64,000 bases of DNA from Mycobacterium parmense (GTDB lineage Bacteria > Actinomycetota > Actinomycetes > Mycobacteriales > Mycobacteriaceae): positions 2,480,001-2,544,000 of the forward strand of contig NZ_AP022614.1 of NCBI RefSeq assembly GCF_010730575.1, read 5' to 3'. Below the pieces are notes generated by a model that searched no databases, was not told the DNA's origin, and saw only the letters and a program-made list of their open reading frames with translations. Made by a program: the position numbers and the translations under genes. Shown here in pieces: positions 53,409 to 62,097 of this stretch (position 1 is its first letter; every line of letters starts with the position of its first letter).

Positions 53409-54203
53409 ATGCCGGACGATTCACAGGCCGACACTCGTGGCGGTTCCGAGGCCGACACGGGTGCGCCGATGCCGGCCGAGGCGAAGTCCGACCCGTCGAC
53501 GGTGTTCGCCGCGCTGGCCGAGATCATCTACCAGGGGTCGGACGCGAATCAGATGTACGCCGCGATCTGCATCGCCGCCACCCTGACCGTCCGCGGCTGC
53601 GACCACGCCAGCCTGCTGGCCCGCGAGAACGACCGCTACGTCACCGTCGGCGCCAGCGACCGGCTCGCCCAGCAAATCGACGAACTCGAACGGCGGGCCG
53701 GCGACGGCCCCTGCATCGACGCCATCGAGGAGGAGACGCCCCAGATCGACACCGACCTCACCACGCCGTCGCTGTGGCCCGGATTGGCGCAGGTCCTGGT
53801 CGCCGAGACGCCGGTGCGCGGGGCCATGGGATTCCGGCTGATGATCGACAAGCGCAAAGGTGCCGCTCTGAACCTGTTCAGCGACACCCCGAACATGTTC
53901 GACGCCGAATCCGCCGGGCACGCCGCGGTATTGGCAGCATTCGCCAGCGTGGCCATCAACGCGGTCGCCAAGGGCGAGGACGCCGCGAGCCTGCGGCGCG
54001 GCCTGCTCAGCAACCGCGAGATCGGCAAGGCGGTCGGCATGTTGATGCTGCTGCACGACGTCACCGAAGAGCAGGCGTTCGACCTGTTGCGCCGCCACTC
54101 GCAGGCGGTGAACGTCAAACTCGCCGACGTGGCGCGGGAGGTCATCCAGAAGCGGGGACAGCTACCGTTGGCCACCGACGGTCTGCCCTCGGCGGGCAAG
54201 TAG
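53409..54203 (+). CDS. GAF-ANTAR domain RNA-binding regulator
   Basis: 264 residues from ATG 53409; GTG 53397 is an alternative. A GAF domain spans about residues 35-175 (ICIAATLTVRGCDHASLLAR, AGDGPCIDAIEEETPQIDTD, WPGLAQVLVAETPVRGAMGF). The C-terminal ANTAR three-helix unit is LLSNREIGKAVGMLMLLHDV then TEEQAFDLLRRHSQAVNVKL. ANTAR proteins bind paired hexaloops in nascent RNA and prevent termination. The GAF domain would sense a small ligand or redox state. Confidence 0.88.
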   Translation: MPDDSQADTRGGSEADTGAPMPAEAKSDPSTVFAALAEIIYQGSDANQMYAAICIAATLTVRGCDHASLLARENDRYVTVGASDRLAQQIDELERRAGDGPCIDAIEEETPQIDTDLTTPSLWPGLAQVLVAETPVRGAMGFRLMIDKRKGAALNLFSDTPNMFDAESAGHAAVLAAFASVAINAVAKGEDAASLRRGLLSNREIGKAVGMLMLLHDVTEEQAFDLLRRHSQAVNVKLADVAREVIQKRGQLPLATDGLPSAGK

Positions 54204-54218
54204 CCGGCCGCCGCGCGG

Positions 54219-54524
54219 CTACTCCGGCAGCCGCAGCTCGGGCTTCTCTACCTCTTCGATGTTGACGTCCTTGAACGTGACCACCCGCACCTGCTTGACG
54301 AACCGCGCCGGCCGGTACATGTCCCACACCCACGCGTCGGACAGCCGCAGCTCGAAGTAGACCTCGCCGTCGGCGTTGCGGGGCACCATCTCGACGCTGT
54401 TGGCCAGGTAGAAGCGCCGCTCTGTTTCCACGACATAGCTGAACTGGCCGACGATGTCCTTGTATTCGCGGTACAGCGAGAGCTCCATCTCGGTTTCGTA
54501 CTTTTCGAGATCTTCCGCGCTCAT
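54219..54524 (-). CDS. DUF2469 protein (Rv2901c-like)
   Basis: 101-residue acidic protein: SAEDLEKYETEMELSLYREY, then DIVGQFSYVVETERRFYLAN and FELRLSDAWVWDMYRPARFV. It is highly conserved in Actinobacteria and always found near rnhB and lepB, but its function is unknown. No membrane span or metal motif. Separated from rnhB by 59 bases. Confidence 0.88.
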   Translation of the reverse strand: MSAEDLEKYETEMELSLYREYKDIVGQFSYVVETERRFYLANSVEMVPRNADGEVYFELRLSDAWVWDMYRPARFVKQVRVVTFKDVNIEEVEKPELRLPE

Positions 54525-54583
54525 CGGGCACTCATTCGCTCAGACGTCCTTCTCTGATACTTCGGACCCATCTTTCCTCACTG

Positions 54584-55297
54584 CTATCGGGCGCGCTCGG
54601 CCGGTGGGTCCGGTTTGCATTCGGCCACCACGGTCGAGCCGGGCCCCGCGGCCACGCGCCGGACGTTGATGTAGGAGTAGCGGTGCTCGGGGCAGGGGCC
54701 GAGCCGCGTCAGTGCCGTGCTGTGCGCCGGTGTGCTGTAGCCCTTGTGTTCGGCGAAGCCGTAGCCGGGGTGGTCGGCGTCCATCGCGACCATCAACCGG
54801 TCGCGGCTCACCTTCGCCAGCACGCTGGCCGCGGCGATGCAGGCGGCCACCGCGTCCCCGCCGATCACGGGCAGCGACGGCATCGGCAGCCCGGGCACCC
54901 GGAACCCGTCGCTGAGGACGTAGCCCGGCCGCACCGACAGGCCGGCGACGGCGCGGCGCATGCCCTCGATGTTGGCGACGTGCACGCCGCGCCGGTCCAC
55001 CTCGGCCGGGGGGATGAAGACCACGTGGTAGGCCAGCGCGTAGCGCCGAATCACCGGGAACAACCGCTCCCGTGCGACCTCGGTGAGCTTCTTCGAATCA
55101 TCAAGTGCAGCAAGGCTTTCCAAGCGTCCCGGCCCGAGTATGCAGGCCGCCACCACCAGCGGTCCCGCACACGCGCCGCGGCCCACCTCGTCCACGCCCG
55201 CGACCGGTCCCAGCCCGCTGCGGTACAGCGCCGACTCCAGGGTTCGCAGCCCGGACGACTTGCGGATCACCGTCCGCGGCGGCCACGTCCGGGTCAT
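54584..55297 (-). CDS. rnhB: Ribonuclease HII
   Basis: 237 residues. Active-site carboxylates appear in [20 protein letters not shown] (Asp-Glu), [10 protein letters not shown] and [21 protein letters not shown]. The enzyme removes ribonucleotides and RNA primers from DNA. It lies 13 bases before lepB's stop in the conserved lepB-rnhB order. Homologous to Rv2902c. Confidence 0.94.
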   Translation of the reverse strand: MTRTWPPRTVIRKSSGLRTLESALYRSGLGPVAGVDEVGRGACAGPLVVAACILGPGRLESLAALDDSKKLTEVARERLFPVIRRYALAYHVVFIPPAEVDRRGVHVANIEGMRRAVAGLSVRPGYVLSDGFRVPGLPMPSLPVIGGDAVAACIAAASVLAKVSRDRLMVAMDADHPGYGFAEHKGYSTPAHSTALTRLGPCPEHRYSYINVRRVAAGPGSTVVAECKPDPPAERAR

Positions 55298-55310
55298 CGC
55301 CGAACCAAGG

Positions 55311-56207
55311 CTACTGCCCCTGTTGCGGATTCACGGAGTCGACACCGCCCCAGCGCGCCGGCGGCCAGACGATGAACCTGGCCTTGCCGATGACGTTGGA
55401 CACCGGCACGGTCCCCGACATCGGGTCACCGGTGCACAGCACGCCCTTGATGGCGTCGGCCGGAATGCTGGTGCAGTGGGCGCGCGAGTCCGCCGAGTGC
55501 GTCCGGTTGTCGCCCATCACCCACAGCCGGCCCGCCGGAACGGTGACCGGGCCGAACTCGCTGCCCAGGCACGGGTACACGGACGGGTCGGCCATCATGG
55601 TGCTCGGGCTGAGGTAGGGCTCCTTGAGTGGCTTGCCGTTGACCGTGAGACCGGTGTCGGCGCGGCACTGCACGGTCTGTCCACCGGTGGCGATGACCCG
55701 CTTGACCAGGTCGTTCTCGTCGGGCGGCACAAACCCGACGAACGACAGCGCGTTCTGCACCCAGCGCAGCGCCGTGTTGTTGGACCGGATCGACTTGTAC
55801 CCGACGTTCCACGACGGCGGGCCCTTGAAGACCACCACGTCGCCGGGGCGCGGGGCGCCGAAGCGGTAGGTGATCTTGTCGACCATGATCCGGTCGCCGA
55901 CGCAGCCCGAGCACCCGTGCAGCGTGGGCTCCATGGACTCCGACGGGATCAGGTAGGGGCGCGCCACAAACGTCAACATGACGTAGTAGAGCACCACCGC
56001 GATCACCGCCAGGATGGCGAATTCGCGCAGCGCCGACCGCTTCGGGTGTTCCGGTTCGTCAGCCTCCGGCGCCGGCGGCTCGGGCGCCGGTTCGGGGGCC
56101 TGCGGGGCCTCGTCAGGCGCGGACGCCTGCGGGTCACGGGTGGAGACCTTCGGCTCCGGCTGACCAGAGTTGGACTGGGGCTCAGGCGAGTCCGGGGTAT
56201 CGGTCAC
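55311..56207 (-). CDS. lepB: Signal peptidase I
   Basis: 298 residues from GTG 56207 ([11 protein letters not shown]), in line with the known 294-residue M. tuberculosis protein. A long Pro/Glu-rich cytoplasmic N-terminus (about 70 residues) precedes one membrane helix ([20 protein letters not shown]). Catalytic Ser is in [11 protein letters not shown] and catalytic Lys in [27 protein letters not shown] is box E. It cleaves Sec and Tat signal peptides outside the membrane. Confidence 0.94.
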   Translation of the reverse strand: MTDTPDSPEPQSNSGQPEPKVSTRDPQASAPDEAPQAPEPAPEPPAPEADEPEHPKRSALREFAILAVIAVVLYYVMLTFVARPYLIPSESMEPTLHGCSGCVGDRIMVDKITYRFGAPRPGDVVVFKGPPSWNVGYKSIRSNNTALRWVQNALSFVGFVPPDENDLVKRVIATGGQTVQCRADTGLTVNGKPLKEPYLSPSTMMADPSVYPCLGSEFGPVTVPAGRLWVMGDNRTHSADSRAHCTSIPADAIKGVLCTGDPMSGTVPVSNVIGKARFIVWPPARWGGVDSVNPQQGQ

Positions 56208-56285
56208 GAGATCAGCGTAGCCAGCCCGGGTTGTGGCCCGGTAACGGCGCCGGGCCGACCGCAACGACCGCCAGGGCGGCCCGGA

Positions 56286-56627
56286 TCAGCGCTTCTCCTT
56301 GATCTTGGCCTTCTTGCCGCGCAGTTCGCGCAGGTAGTAGAGCTTCGCGCGGCGAACGTCGCCACGGGTCACCACCTGGATGTGGTCGATGTTCGGCGAG
56401 TGCACGGGGAAGGTCCGCTCGACGCCGACGCCGTAGCTCTCCTTGCGCACGGTGAACGTCTCCCGGATGCCGCCGCCCTGCCGGCGGATGACGACGCCCT
56501 TGAAGACCTGGACGCGCTCCTTGGCGCCCTCGATCACCTTGACGTGGACGTTGATGGTGTCACCCGGGCCGAAAACCGGGATGTCGTCGCGCAGCGACTC
56601 TTGGTCGACGAAGTCCAGCCGGTTCAT
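56286..56627 (-). CDS. rplS: 50S ribosomal protein L19
   Basis: 113 residues from ATG 56627, the length of Rv2904c. [39 protein letters not shown] and [20 protein letters not shown] are diagnostic; it ends in a basic stretch [11 protein letters not shown]. Downstream on the same strand are lepB and rnhB. Confidence 0.96.
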   Translation of the reverse strand: MNRLDFVDQESLRDDIPVFGPGDTINVHVKVIEGAKERVQVFKGVVIRRQGGGIRETFTVRKESYGVGVERTFPVHSPNIDHIQVVTRGDVRRAKLYYLRELRGKKAKIKEKR

Positions 56628-56961
56628 CTTGAGAAGACACTTCCTTGGGGTCGCGGCTCGCGGCAGCCGTCCACGCGCGGGGCGTGAGGCGGTCACCGAG
56701 CCGATGGTTCGGGCAACAGGCGCGCATCTCGCAGCAGACGTGAAGCGGCCCGTCCGGCCTGCCACCACTGGAGACAACTGGTCAATTGTGCCAGACAGGG
56801 GGTGTGCCGCGAAAATCACACGAAATCACAGCGCCAACCGCGGTTCGCGGCGCGCCGAACCGGCCGGTGAATGGTACACATTACTAGGGTAAACGCGCTG
56901 TTGGGGGTGCAGATCGCGGTTTGGCCCGCCCTGACGGACGTTGCGGGGTCGGAGGAGAGGA
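56628..56961. other. Divergent promoter region between rplS and lppW
   Basis: 334 bases. On the plus strand ACATTACTAGGGTAAACGCG near 56878-56897 contains a TAGGGT that could be an lppW -10 box, and GGAGGAGAGGA gives the lppW ribosome binding site. Around 56785-56800 CAATTG and CACAATTGACC on the minus strand are candidate rplS promoter elements. No coding frame is convincing. Confidence 0.35.
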
Positions 56962-57933
56962 ATGCCGGTACGGCCGCTGACGCTGCTCACCGCCACCGCG
57001 GCGGTGGGGTTGATGGTCGTCGGCGGATGCGAGGCCCAGGTCCAGGCAAGGCCTCAGACCAAGGCCTACAACGCCCTCGTGCGCACCGTCCCGGCGCCTG
57101 CTCCGTCGCCGGTTCCCACGAATTCGCCGTTAGGACTGGCCCAGCTGCTGCTCGACGCGGACACCCCCCCCGATGCGCCCCAGGCGCTGCCCAGCGCCGG
57201 CCTAGGGGGTCTGCAGACCCGCGTGCTGCGGGCCACCGACGAGGCCGCCGCCGCCGGCGCCGCCTTGTCGGTCGCCATCCTCGACCGCGCCACCCACCAG
57301 CTGGTCTCCAACGGCAACGGCCAGGTGGTCGGCACGGCGTCGGTGGCCAAGCTCTTCATCGCCGACGACCTGCTGCTGCGCGAGTCCGAGAGCAAGACCG
57401 CGCTCAGCCCGGACGACCGCCAGGCCCTGGACGTCATGCTGCAATCGTCCGACGACGGCGCGGCCGAGAAATTCTGGGCCCAGGGCGGCGGGGACGCCAT
57501 CATCACCTCGGTCGCGGCCCGCTACGGGCTTTCGTCGACGACCCCGCCCAGCGACGGGCGCTGGTGGAACACCATGAGCTCGATGAACGACCTGATCCGC
57601 TACTACGAGATGCTGCTCGACGGATCGGGCGGGCTGCCGGCCGAGCAGGCCAGGATCATCGTCAACGACCTCGCCCGGTCCACCCCCAACGGGATCGACG
57701 GATACCCGCAGCGGTTCGGCATTCCGGACGGCCTCTACGGCGAGCCGGTGGCGGTCAAGCAGGGCTGGATGTGCTGCATCGGCGCCGACTGGATGCACCT
57801 GTCGACCGGGATCGTCGGCCCCGACCACCGCTACATCATGGTGGTCCAGTCCTTACAGCCCTCCGACGACGCCACCGCGCGCGACACCATCACCCGCGCG
57901 GTCAAGACGATCTTTCCCGACGGCCGGATCTAG
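56962..57933 (+). CDS. lppW: Beta-lactamase-like lipoprotein LppW
   Basis: 323 residues from ATG 56962, chosen by the GGAGGAGAGGA ribosome binding site. Lipoprotein signal with lipobox VGGC (C23). After a Pro-rich linker (PAPAPSPVPTNSPLG) comes a class A beta-lactamase-type fold with TASVAKLFIADDLLLRE (Ser-x2-Lys) and a late VKQGWMCCIGADWM in place of the usual Lys-Thr-Gly. The altered third motif makes beta-lactamase activity doubtful. Homologous to Rv2905. It converges on trmD with a 4-base gap. Confidence 0.87.
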   Translation: MPVRPLTLLTATAAVGLMVVGGCEAQVQARPQTKAYNALVRTVPAPAPSPVPTNSPLGLAQLLLDADTPPDAPQALPSAGLGGLQTRVLRATDEAAAAGAALSVAILDRATHQLVSNGNGQVVGTASVAKLFIADDLLLRESESKTALSPDDRQALDVMLQSSDDGAAEKFWAQGGGDAIITSVAARYGLSSTTPPSDGRWWNTMSSMNDLIRYYEMLLDGSGGLPAEQARIIVNDLARSTPNGIDGYPQRFGIPDGLYGEPVAVKQGWMCCIGADWMHLSTGIVGPDHRYIMVVQSLQPSDDATARDTITRAVKTIFPDGRI

Positions 57934-57937
57934 GTCG

Positions 57938-58624
57938 TCAGTCCAACAGTTCCGGCCGGCGTTCGCGGGTGCGCCGCAGCGACACCTCGCGGCGCCATGC
58001 GGCGATGCGCGCATGGTCCCCGGAGAGCAGGACCTCGGGGACGTCCAGGCCGCGCCAGCTCGGCGGCCGGGTGTAGCTGGGCCCCTCCAGCAGGCGGTCC
58101 AGGCCCGGTGAGTGGGAATCGTCGAGGTGCGAGGCGGGGTTGCCGAGCACCCCGGCGAGCAGCCGCAGTACGGCCTCGATCATCACCACGGCCGCCGATT
58201 CGCCGCCGGGCAGCACATAGTCGCCGATCGAGACCTCCTCGACCCGCATCCGGCGGGCGGCGTCGTCGATCACCCGCTGGTCGATCCCCTCGTATCGTCC
58301 GCACGCGAACACCAGGTGCGCCTCGGCGCTCCAGCGCTGTGCGGTCGCCTGGGTGAACAGCGAACCCGCGGGGGTGGGCACCACCAGAAGGGATTGTTCA
58401 GAGCAGGTTTGGTCCAGCGCCTCGCCCCACACCGGCGCCTTCATCACCATGCCGGGGCCGCCGCCGTAGGGTGCGTCGTCGACCGAGCGGTGCACGTCGT
58501 AGGTCCAGCGCCGCAGGTTGTGCACCTGCAGGTCGACCAGACCGGAATCAATCGCCTTGCCCGGCAACGATTGTCGCAGCGGGTCCAGGTAGGCGGGGAA
58601 GATCGTGATGACGTCGATGCGCAC
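57938..58624 (-). CDS. trmD: tRNA (guanine-37-N1)-methyltransferase
   Basis: 228 residues. The SPOUT knot is recognised by [53 protein letters not shown] and [16 protein letters not shown]. It methylates G37 in tRNAs with G36 and keeps the reading frame. Gap to rimM is 3 bases. Homologous to Rv2906c. Confidence 0.96.
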   Translation of the reverse strand: MRIDVITIFPAYLDPLRQSLPGKAIDSGLVDLQVHNLRRWTYDVHRSVDDAPYGGGPGMVMKAPVWGEALDQTCSEQSLLVVPTPAGSLFTQATAQRWSAEAHLVFACGRYEGIDQRVIDDAARRMRVEEVSIGDYVLPGGESAAVVMIEAVLRLLAGVLGNPASHLDDSHSPGLDRLLEGPSYTRPPSWRGLDVPEVLLSGDHARIAAWRREVSLRRTRERRPELLD

Positions 58625-58627
58625 GTG

Positions 58628-59158
58628 CTACCCCAGATCCAGCAGGCCCTCGGGCGGGTCGATCTCGATGACGCCGTCGTCCAGCGACACCGAGACGACG
58701 ATCGCGCCGACGAAAGGCACCAGCGTTTCCCGCATTTGGCCGTCGAGCTGCCCGCGCACCGCCAGCAGCTCCCCGGCAGCGGTGTGCAGCACCTCCGCAA
58801 CCTCGCCGACGTCGCGGCCCGCCGTGGTCCGCACGCGCAGGCCCTCGAGTTGGTGGTCGTAGTAGGTGTCGGGCTCGTCGATGGGCGGCAGGTCCGCGGA
58901 GTCGACCACGAACAGGCTGCCCCGCAGCGCATTCGCGGCTTCGCGGTCGTCGACCCCGCTCAGCCGCACCAGCAGCCGCCCGCCGTGCTCGCGCGCGCCC
59001 TCGACGACGTAGCTGCGCTCCCAGCGCTCCCGGGGGTGCTTGGCGCGCAACGTGTTACCCGAGGCGAATCGGTCGGCTGGATCGTCGGTGCGGATTTCCA
59101 CCACCAGCTCGCCGCTGATGCCGTGGGCTTTGACCACGCGCCCGACCGTCAACTCCAA
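58628..59158 (-). CDS. rimM: 16S rRNA-processing protein RimM
   Basis: 176 residues. [20 protein letters not shown] is the conserved start, [13 protein letters not shown] the linker to the PRC-barrel, and [20 protein letters not shown] then DPPEGLLDL the end. It helps mature the 30S head domain around S19. It sits between the KH protein and trmD in the usual rpsP-KH-rimM-trmD operon. Confidence 0.95.
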   Translation of the reverse strand: MELTVGRVVKAHGISGELVVEIRTDDPADRFASGNTLRAKHPRERWERSYVVEGAREHGGRLLVRLSGVDDREAANALRGSLFVVDSADLPPIDEPDTYYDHQLEGLRVRTTAGRDVGEVAEVLHTAAGELLAVRGQLDGQMRETLVPFVGAIVVSVSLDDGVIEIDPPEGLLDLG

Positions 59159-59175
59159 GGGAGTTCCCCGCGCGG

Positions 59176-59418
59176 CTACTGGTCGGTGTCCACCACGTCG
59201 ACACGGATGCCACGGCCGCCGATTCCGGCGACCAGCGTGCGCAGCGCGGTGGCGGTGCGTCCCCCGCGCCCGATCACCTTGCCCAGGTCGTCGGGATGGA
59301 CGTGCACCTCGACGGTGCGCCCACGCCGACTGGTCACCATGTCCACCCGGACGTCGTCGGGGTTGTCGACAATCCCTCGGACCAGGTGCTCAACTGCGTC
59401 GACGACAACCGAACTCAT
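59176..59418 (-). CDS. KH-domain RNA-binding protein (Rv2908c-like, KhpA)
   Basis: 80 residues. The single KH domain has the loop [16 protein letters not shown] (G-x-x-G form GRGG). [20 protein letters not shown] leads into it. KhpA-type proteins bind many RNAs and often pair with KhpB. It starts 5 bases after the rpsP stop. Confidence 0.94.
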   Translation of the reverse strand: MSSVVVDAVEHLVRGIVDNPDDVRVDMVTSRRGRTVEVHVHPDDLGKVIGRGGRTATALRTLVAGIGGRGIRVDVVDTDQ

Positions 59419-59423
59419 GGCAG

Positions 59424-59957
59424 TCAGCTCTCGGTCGCGGGCTCGGCCTGCTCGCCCCCGGCCGGGGCGGCCTCGGCCGCGGTCTCGCCGGCCGCGCCGG
59501 TGCCGGCGTCGGGGGCTTCGGTGTCTGCGGAAGCCGCAGAAGACTCCGCGGCCTTCGCGGCCTTCTTGGCCGGGGCCTTCTTCTTCGGCTTCGCGGCCTC
59601 GGTGGTGGGTCCGCCGTCCGCCTCGGCCAGCGCGGCGTTGAACAGCTCGAGCTTGGACGGCTTGGGGGGCCGGACCTGCAGGGTGCCCTCGGCGCCGGGC
59701 AGCCCCTTGAACTTCTGCCAGTCACCGGTGATCTTGAGGAGCTTGAGAACGGGCTCGGTGGGCTGCGCGCCCACGGACAGCCAGTACTGCGCGCGCTCGG
59801 AGTTGATCTCGATCAGGCTCGGGTCTTCCTTGGGGTGGTAGCGGCCGATGACCTCGATCGAGCGGCCGTCGCGCCGGTTGCGGGCGTCGGCGACGGCGAT
59901 GCGGTACTGGGGGTTGCGGATCTTGCCAAGCCGGGTGAGCTTGATCTTGACAGCCAT
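59424..59957 (-). CDS. rpsP: 30S ribosomal protein S16 with long Ala/Lys/Glu-rich tail
   Basis: 177 residues. The S16 core is residues 1-85 ([60 protein letters not shown]). The remaining 90 residues are a low-complexity tail with [14 protein letters not shown] and then an acidic Ala/Glu/Gly stretch. Extended S16 tails occur in other mycobacteria; this one is somewhat longer than the 162-residue M. tuberculosis protein. First gene of the rpsP-khpA-rimM-trmD operon. Confidence 0.95.
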   Translation of the reverse strand: MAVKIKLTRLGKIRNPQYRIAVADARNRRDGRSIEVIGRYHPKEDPSLIEINSERAQYWLSVGAQPTEPVLKLLKITGDWQKFKGLPGAEGTLQVRPPKPSKLELFNAALAEADGGPTTEAAKPKKKAPAKKAAKAAESSAASADTEAPDAGTGAAGETAAEAAPAGGEQAEPATES

Positions 59958-60121
59958 GACTAGCGAATATCTCCTGTGGTGTCACGCTGCAATTCAGCGA
60001 TCCGGGCGGGATGCCCGGATCCGGTTTTGCCTCGCGTGTGTCTGACCAGCCGCGCAGCCTGGGTCGCGCGGCGGACAGCCGCCCATTGTGCCAGAACGGC
60101 AGGCCCGGACAGAAATCCCGC

Positions 60122-60544
60122 CTATATCACCTTCTGGAACACCTTGGTCTCGACGCGGCGCGTCATCCGCCAGCCCTGGGGGCCGCGCACGAACTCGTCG
60201 TCGTACCACAGGCCGCAGAACAGCACCTGGTCCTTGGGGTTGTCCGGCAACACCATGGGGTTGAAGCAGATCACCCGCGACGACGCGTTGTCACCATCGA
60301 CGGTCACGGAGAAGTTGCCGAGCATGTGGGCGTACACCGGGAAGTTGGGCAGCACCTCCGACAACCACTTCTTCACCTCGGGGTAGTGCCCCTGGATGCC
60401 GCCCAACGCGGTGTAGTCGATGTAGGCGTCGGGGGTGAACACCCGGTCCAGGTCGTCGAACCGGCGGTTGTCGATCGCGGTGGAGTAGTCCACCAGCAAT
60501 TGCTGGATCTCGAGGCGGTCGGAGATTTCGGCCAGGCTCAGCAT
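60122..60544 (-). CDS. SnoaL/NTF2-like protein (Rv2910c-like)
   Basis: 140 residues from ATG 60544. Typical SnoaL-4 fold pattern: SLAEISDRLEIQQLLVDYST, DDLDRVFTPDAYIDYTALGG and WYDDEFVRGPQGWRMTRRVE. Such proteins are small isomerases, dehydratases or ligand carriers; no substrate can be named. It is divergent from dacB2 with a 72-base gap. Confidence 0.84.
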   Translation of the reverse strand: MLSLAEISDRLEIQQLLVDYSTAIDNRRFDDLDRVFTPDAYIDYTALGGIQGHYPEVKKWLSEVLPNFPVYAHMLGNFSVTVDGDNASSRVICFNPMVLPDNPKDQVLFCGLWYDDEFVRGPQGWRMTRRVETKVFQKVI

Positions 60545-60616
60545 GCTTCGCAGGGTACTGAACGTGGGCGTCACCGGAGCCCGGAAGTTAAACCCCGGAC
60601 GATAAACTTTGCGCCC

Positions 60617-61486
60617 ATGCGCAAGCTCATGGCGATCCTCGGGTGCGCCGCCACCGTGGGTCTGGCCGCCGCCGGCACGTCCCGGGCCGACAGCATGCAG
60701 CCGGTCGGCACGGTGCCCATCCCGGACGGCCCGGCCCAGACGTGGATCCTGGCGGACCTCGACAACGGCGAGGTGCTCGCGGGCCGCGACCAGGACGTGC
60801 CGCACCCCCCCGCCAGCACCATCAAGGTGCTGCTGGCGCTGGTGGCCCTGGACCAGCTGAACCTGGACTCCACCGTGGTGGCCGACGCCGCGGACGCCGA
60901 CGTCGAATGCAGCTGCGTCGGCATCAAAGCCGGCCGCACCTACACCGCGCGCCAACTCCTGGACGGCTTGCTGCTGGTGTCGGGCAACGACGCCGCCAAC
61001 ACGCTGGCGCACATGCTCGGCGGCCCGGAGGCCACGGTCGCGAAGATGAACGCCAAGGCCGCCTCGTTGGGGGCCGCGAGCACGCACGCCTCGACGCCGT
61101 CCGGCCTGGACGGACCCGGCGGCTCCGGCGCGTCTACGGCCCGCGACCTGGCGGTCATCTTCCGGGCGGCGATGAACGACCCCGTGTTCGCGCAGATCAC
61201 CGCCGAGCCGTCGGCGATGTTCCCCGGCGATAACGGCGAGCACCCCATCGCCAACAGGGACGAACTGCTGCAGCGCTACCCCGGCGCGATCGGCGGCAAG
61301 ACCGGCTTCACCGACGCCGCGCGCAAGACGTTCGTGGGCGCCGCCGCCCGCGGCGGCCGCCGGCTGGTCGTCGCCATGATGTACGGCCTGGTCACCCAGG
61401 GCGGCCCGACGTACTGGGACCAGGCCGCGAACCTGCTGAACTGGGGGTTTGCGCTCAACCCCGAGGCGGGCATCGGGTCGCTGTAG
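60617..61486 (+). CDS. dacB2: D-alanyl-D-alanine carboxypeptidase DacB2
   Basis: 289 residues from ATG 60617. Signal peptide LMAILGCAATVGLAAAGTSRA. Penicillin-binding motifs: PASTIKVLLAL (S67, K70), VSGNDAANTLA (S122, N124) and IGGKTGFTDAARKTFVGAA. It trims the terminal D-Ala of muropeptides outside the membrane. Homologous to Rv2911. Its last 32 bases overlap the convergent TetR gene. Confidence 0.93.
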   Translation: MRKLMAILGCAATVGLAAAGTSRADSMQPVGTVPIPDGPAQTWILADLDNGEVLAGRDQDVPHPPASTIKVLLALVALDQLNLDSTVVADAADADVECSCVGIKAGRTYTARQLLDGLLLVSGNDAANTLAHMLGGPEATVAKMNAKAASLGAASTHASTPSGLDGPGGSGASTARDLAVIFRAAMNDPVFAQITAEPSAMFPGDNGEHPIANRDELLQRYPGAIGGKTGFTDAARKTFVGAAARGGRRLVVAMMYGLVTQGGPTYWDQAANLLNWGFALNPEAGIGSL

Positions 61487-62096
61487 CCGCTGCGCCCTCC
61501 GGCTGCCACGCGGTGAGCAACGCCGTCAGCACCGCCACCCGACGCTGGGCGATATCGGGTTGCGGCAGAACGCTTTCCACCACCGCGGCGCCGTCGAACA
61601 CGTTGGTGATGAGCGTCACGAGGACGGGGAACGTGTCCTCGGGAAATCCCTGCGCCCCGGGCAACGCGCGCGCGGCGTCGAGGATCTTCGCCGAGTAGTG
61701 CCCGAGCTCGTGTTGCAAAGTGGCCCTGAGCTTCTCGTCGGTGCGTGCGGCGATCAGGAGCTCGTAGAGCACGGCGTTGGCGGGGCCGGCGGTGATGTCG
61801 CGCAGGATCGCCAGCGCGGCCTGCAGCGCGGGCTGGTCGGCCCGGACCGCCGGAATTTCCGCGACGCGCTTGGTGAACGCCTCGAGCTGGCGGCGCAGCA
61901 CCTCCGAGGCGGTGGCCGCCATGAAATCGCCCATCGTCTCGAAGTGGCGGAACAGTGCGCCCACCGACACGCCCGCGCGCTTGGAGATCACCGCGGCGGA
62001 CGCCCGGGCGTAACCGACCTCGATGATGGTCGCGATGCAGGCGTCCAGGAGCCGCGCGACGGTTTCCTCGCGGCGCTGCTGCTGGGTCCTGGCCAT
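61455..62096 (-). CDS. TetR-family regulator (Rv2912c-like)
   Basis: 213 residues from ATG 62096. The DNA-binding N-terminus reads REETVARLLDACIATIIEVG, YARASAAVISKRAGVSVGAL and FRHFETMGDFMAA. The C-terminal ligand-binding part is helical. It begins 1 base after the stop of the amidohydrolase gene, so both are cotranscribed; it probably controls that operon. It may bind near 63941-63960 upstream of the amidohydrolase. Confidence 0.9.
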   Translation of the reverse strand: MARTQQQRREETVARLLDACIATIIEVGYARASAAVISKRAGVSVGALFRHFETMGDFMAATASEVLRRQLEAFTKRVAEIPAVRADQPALQAALAILRDITAGPANAVLYELLIAARTDEKLRATLQHELGHYSAKILDAARALPGAQGFPEDTFPVLVTLITNVFDGAAVVESVLPQPDIAQRRVAVLTALLTAWQPEGAAATATRCPPRG

Positions 62097-62097
62097 G

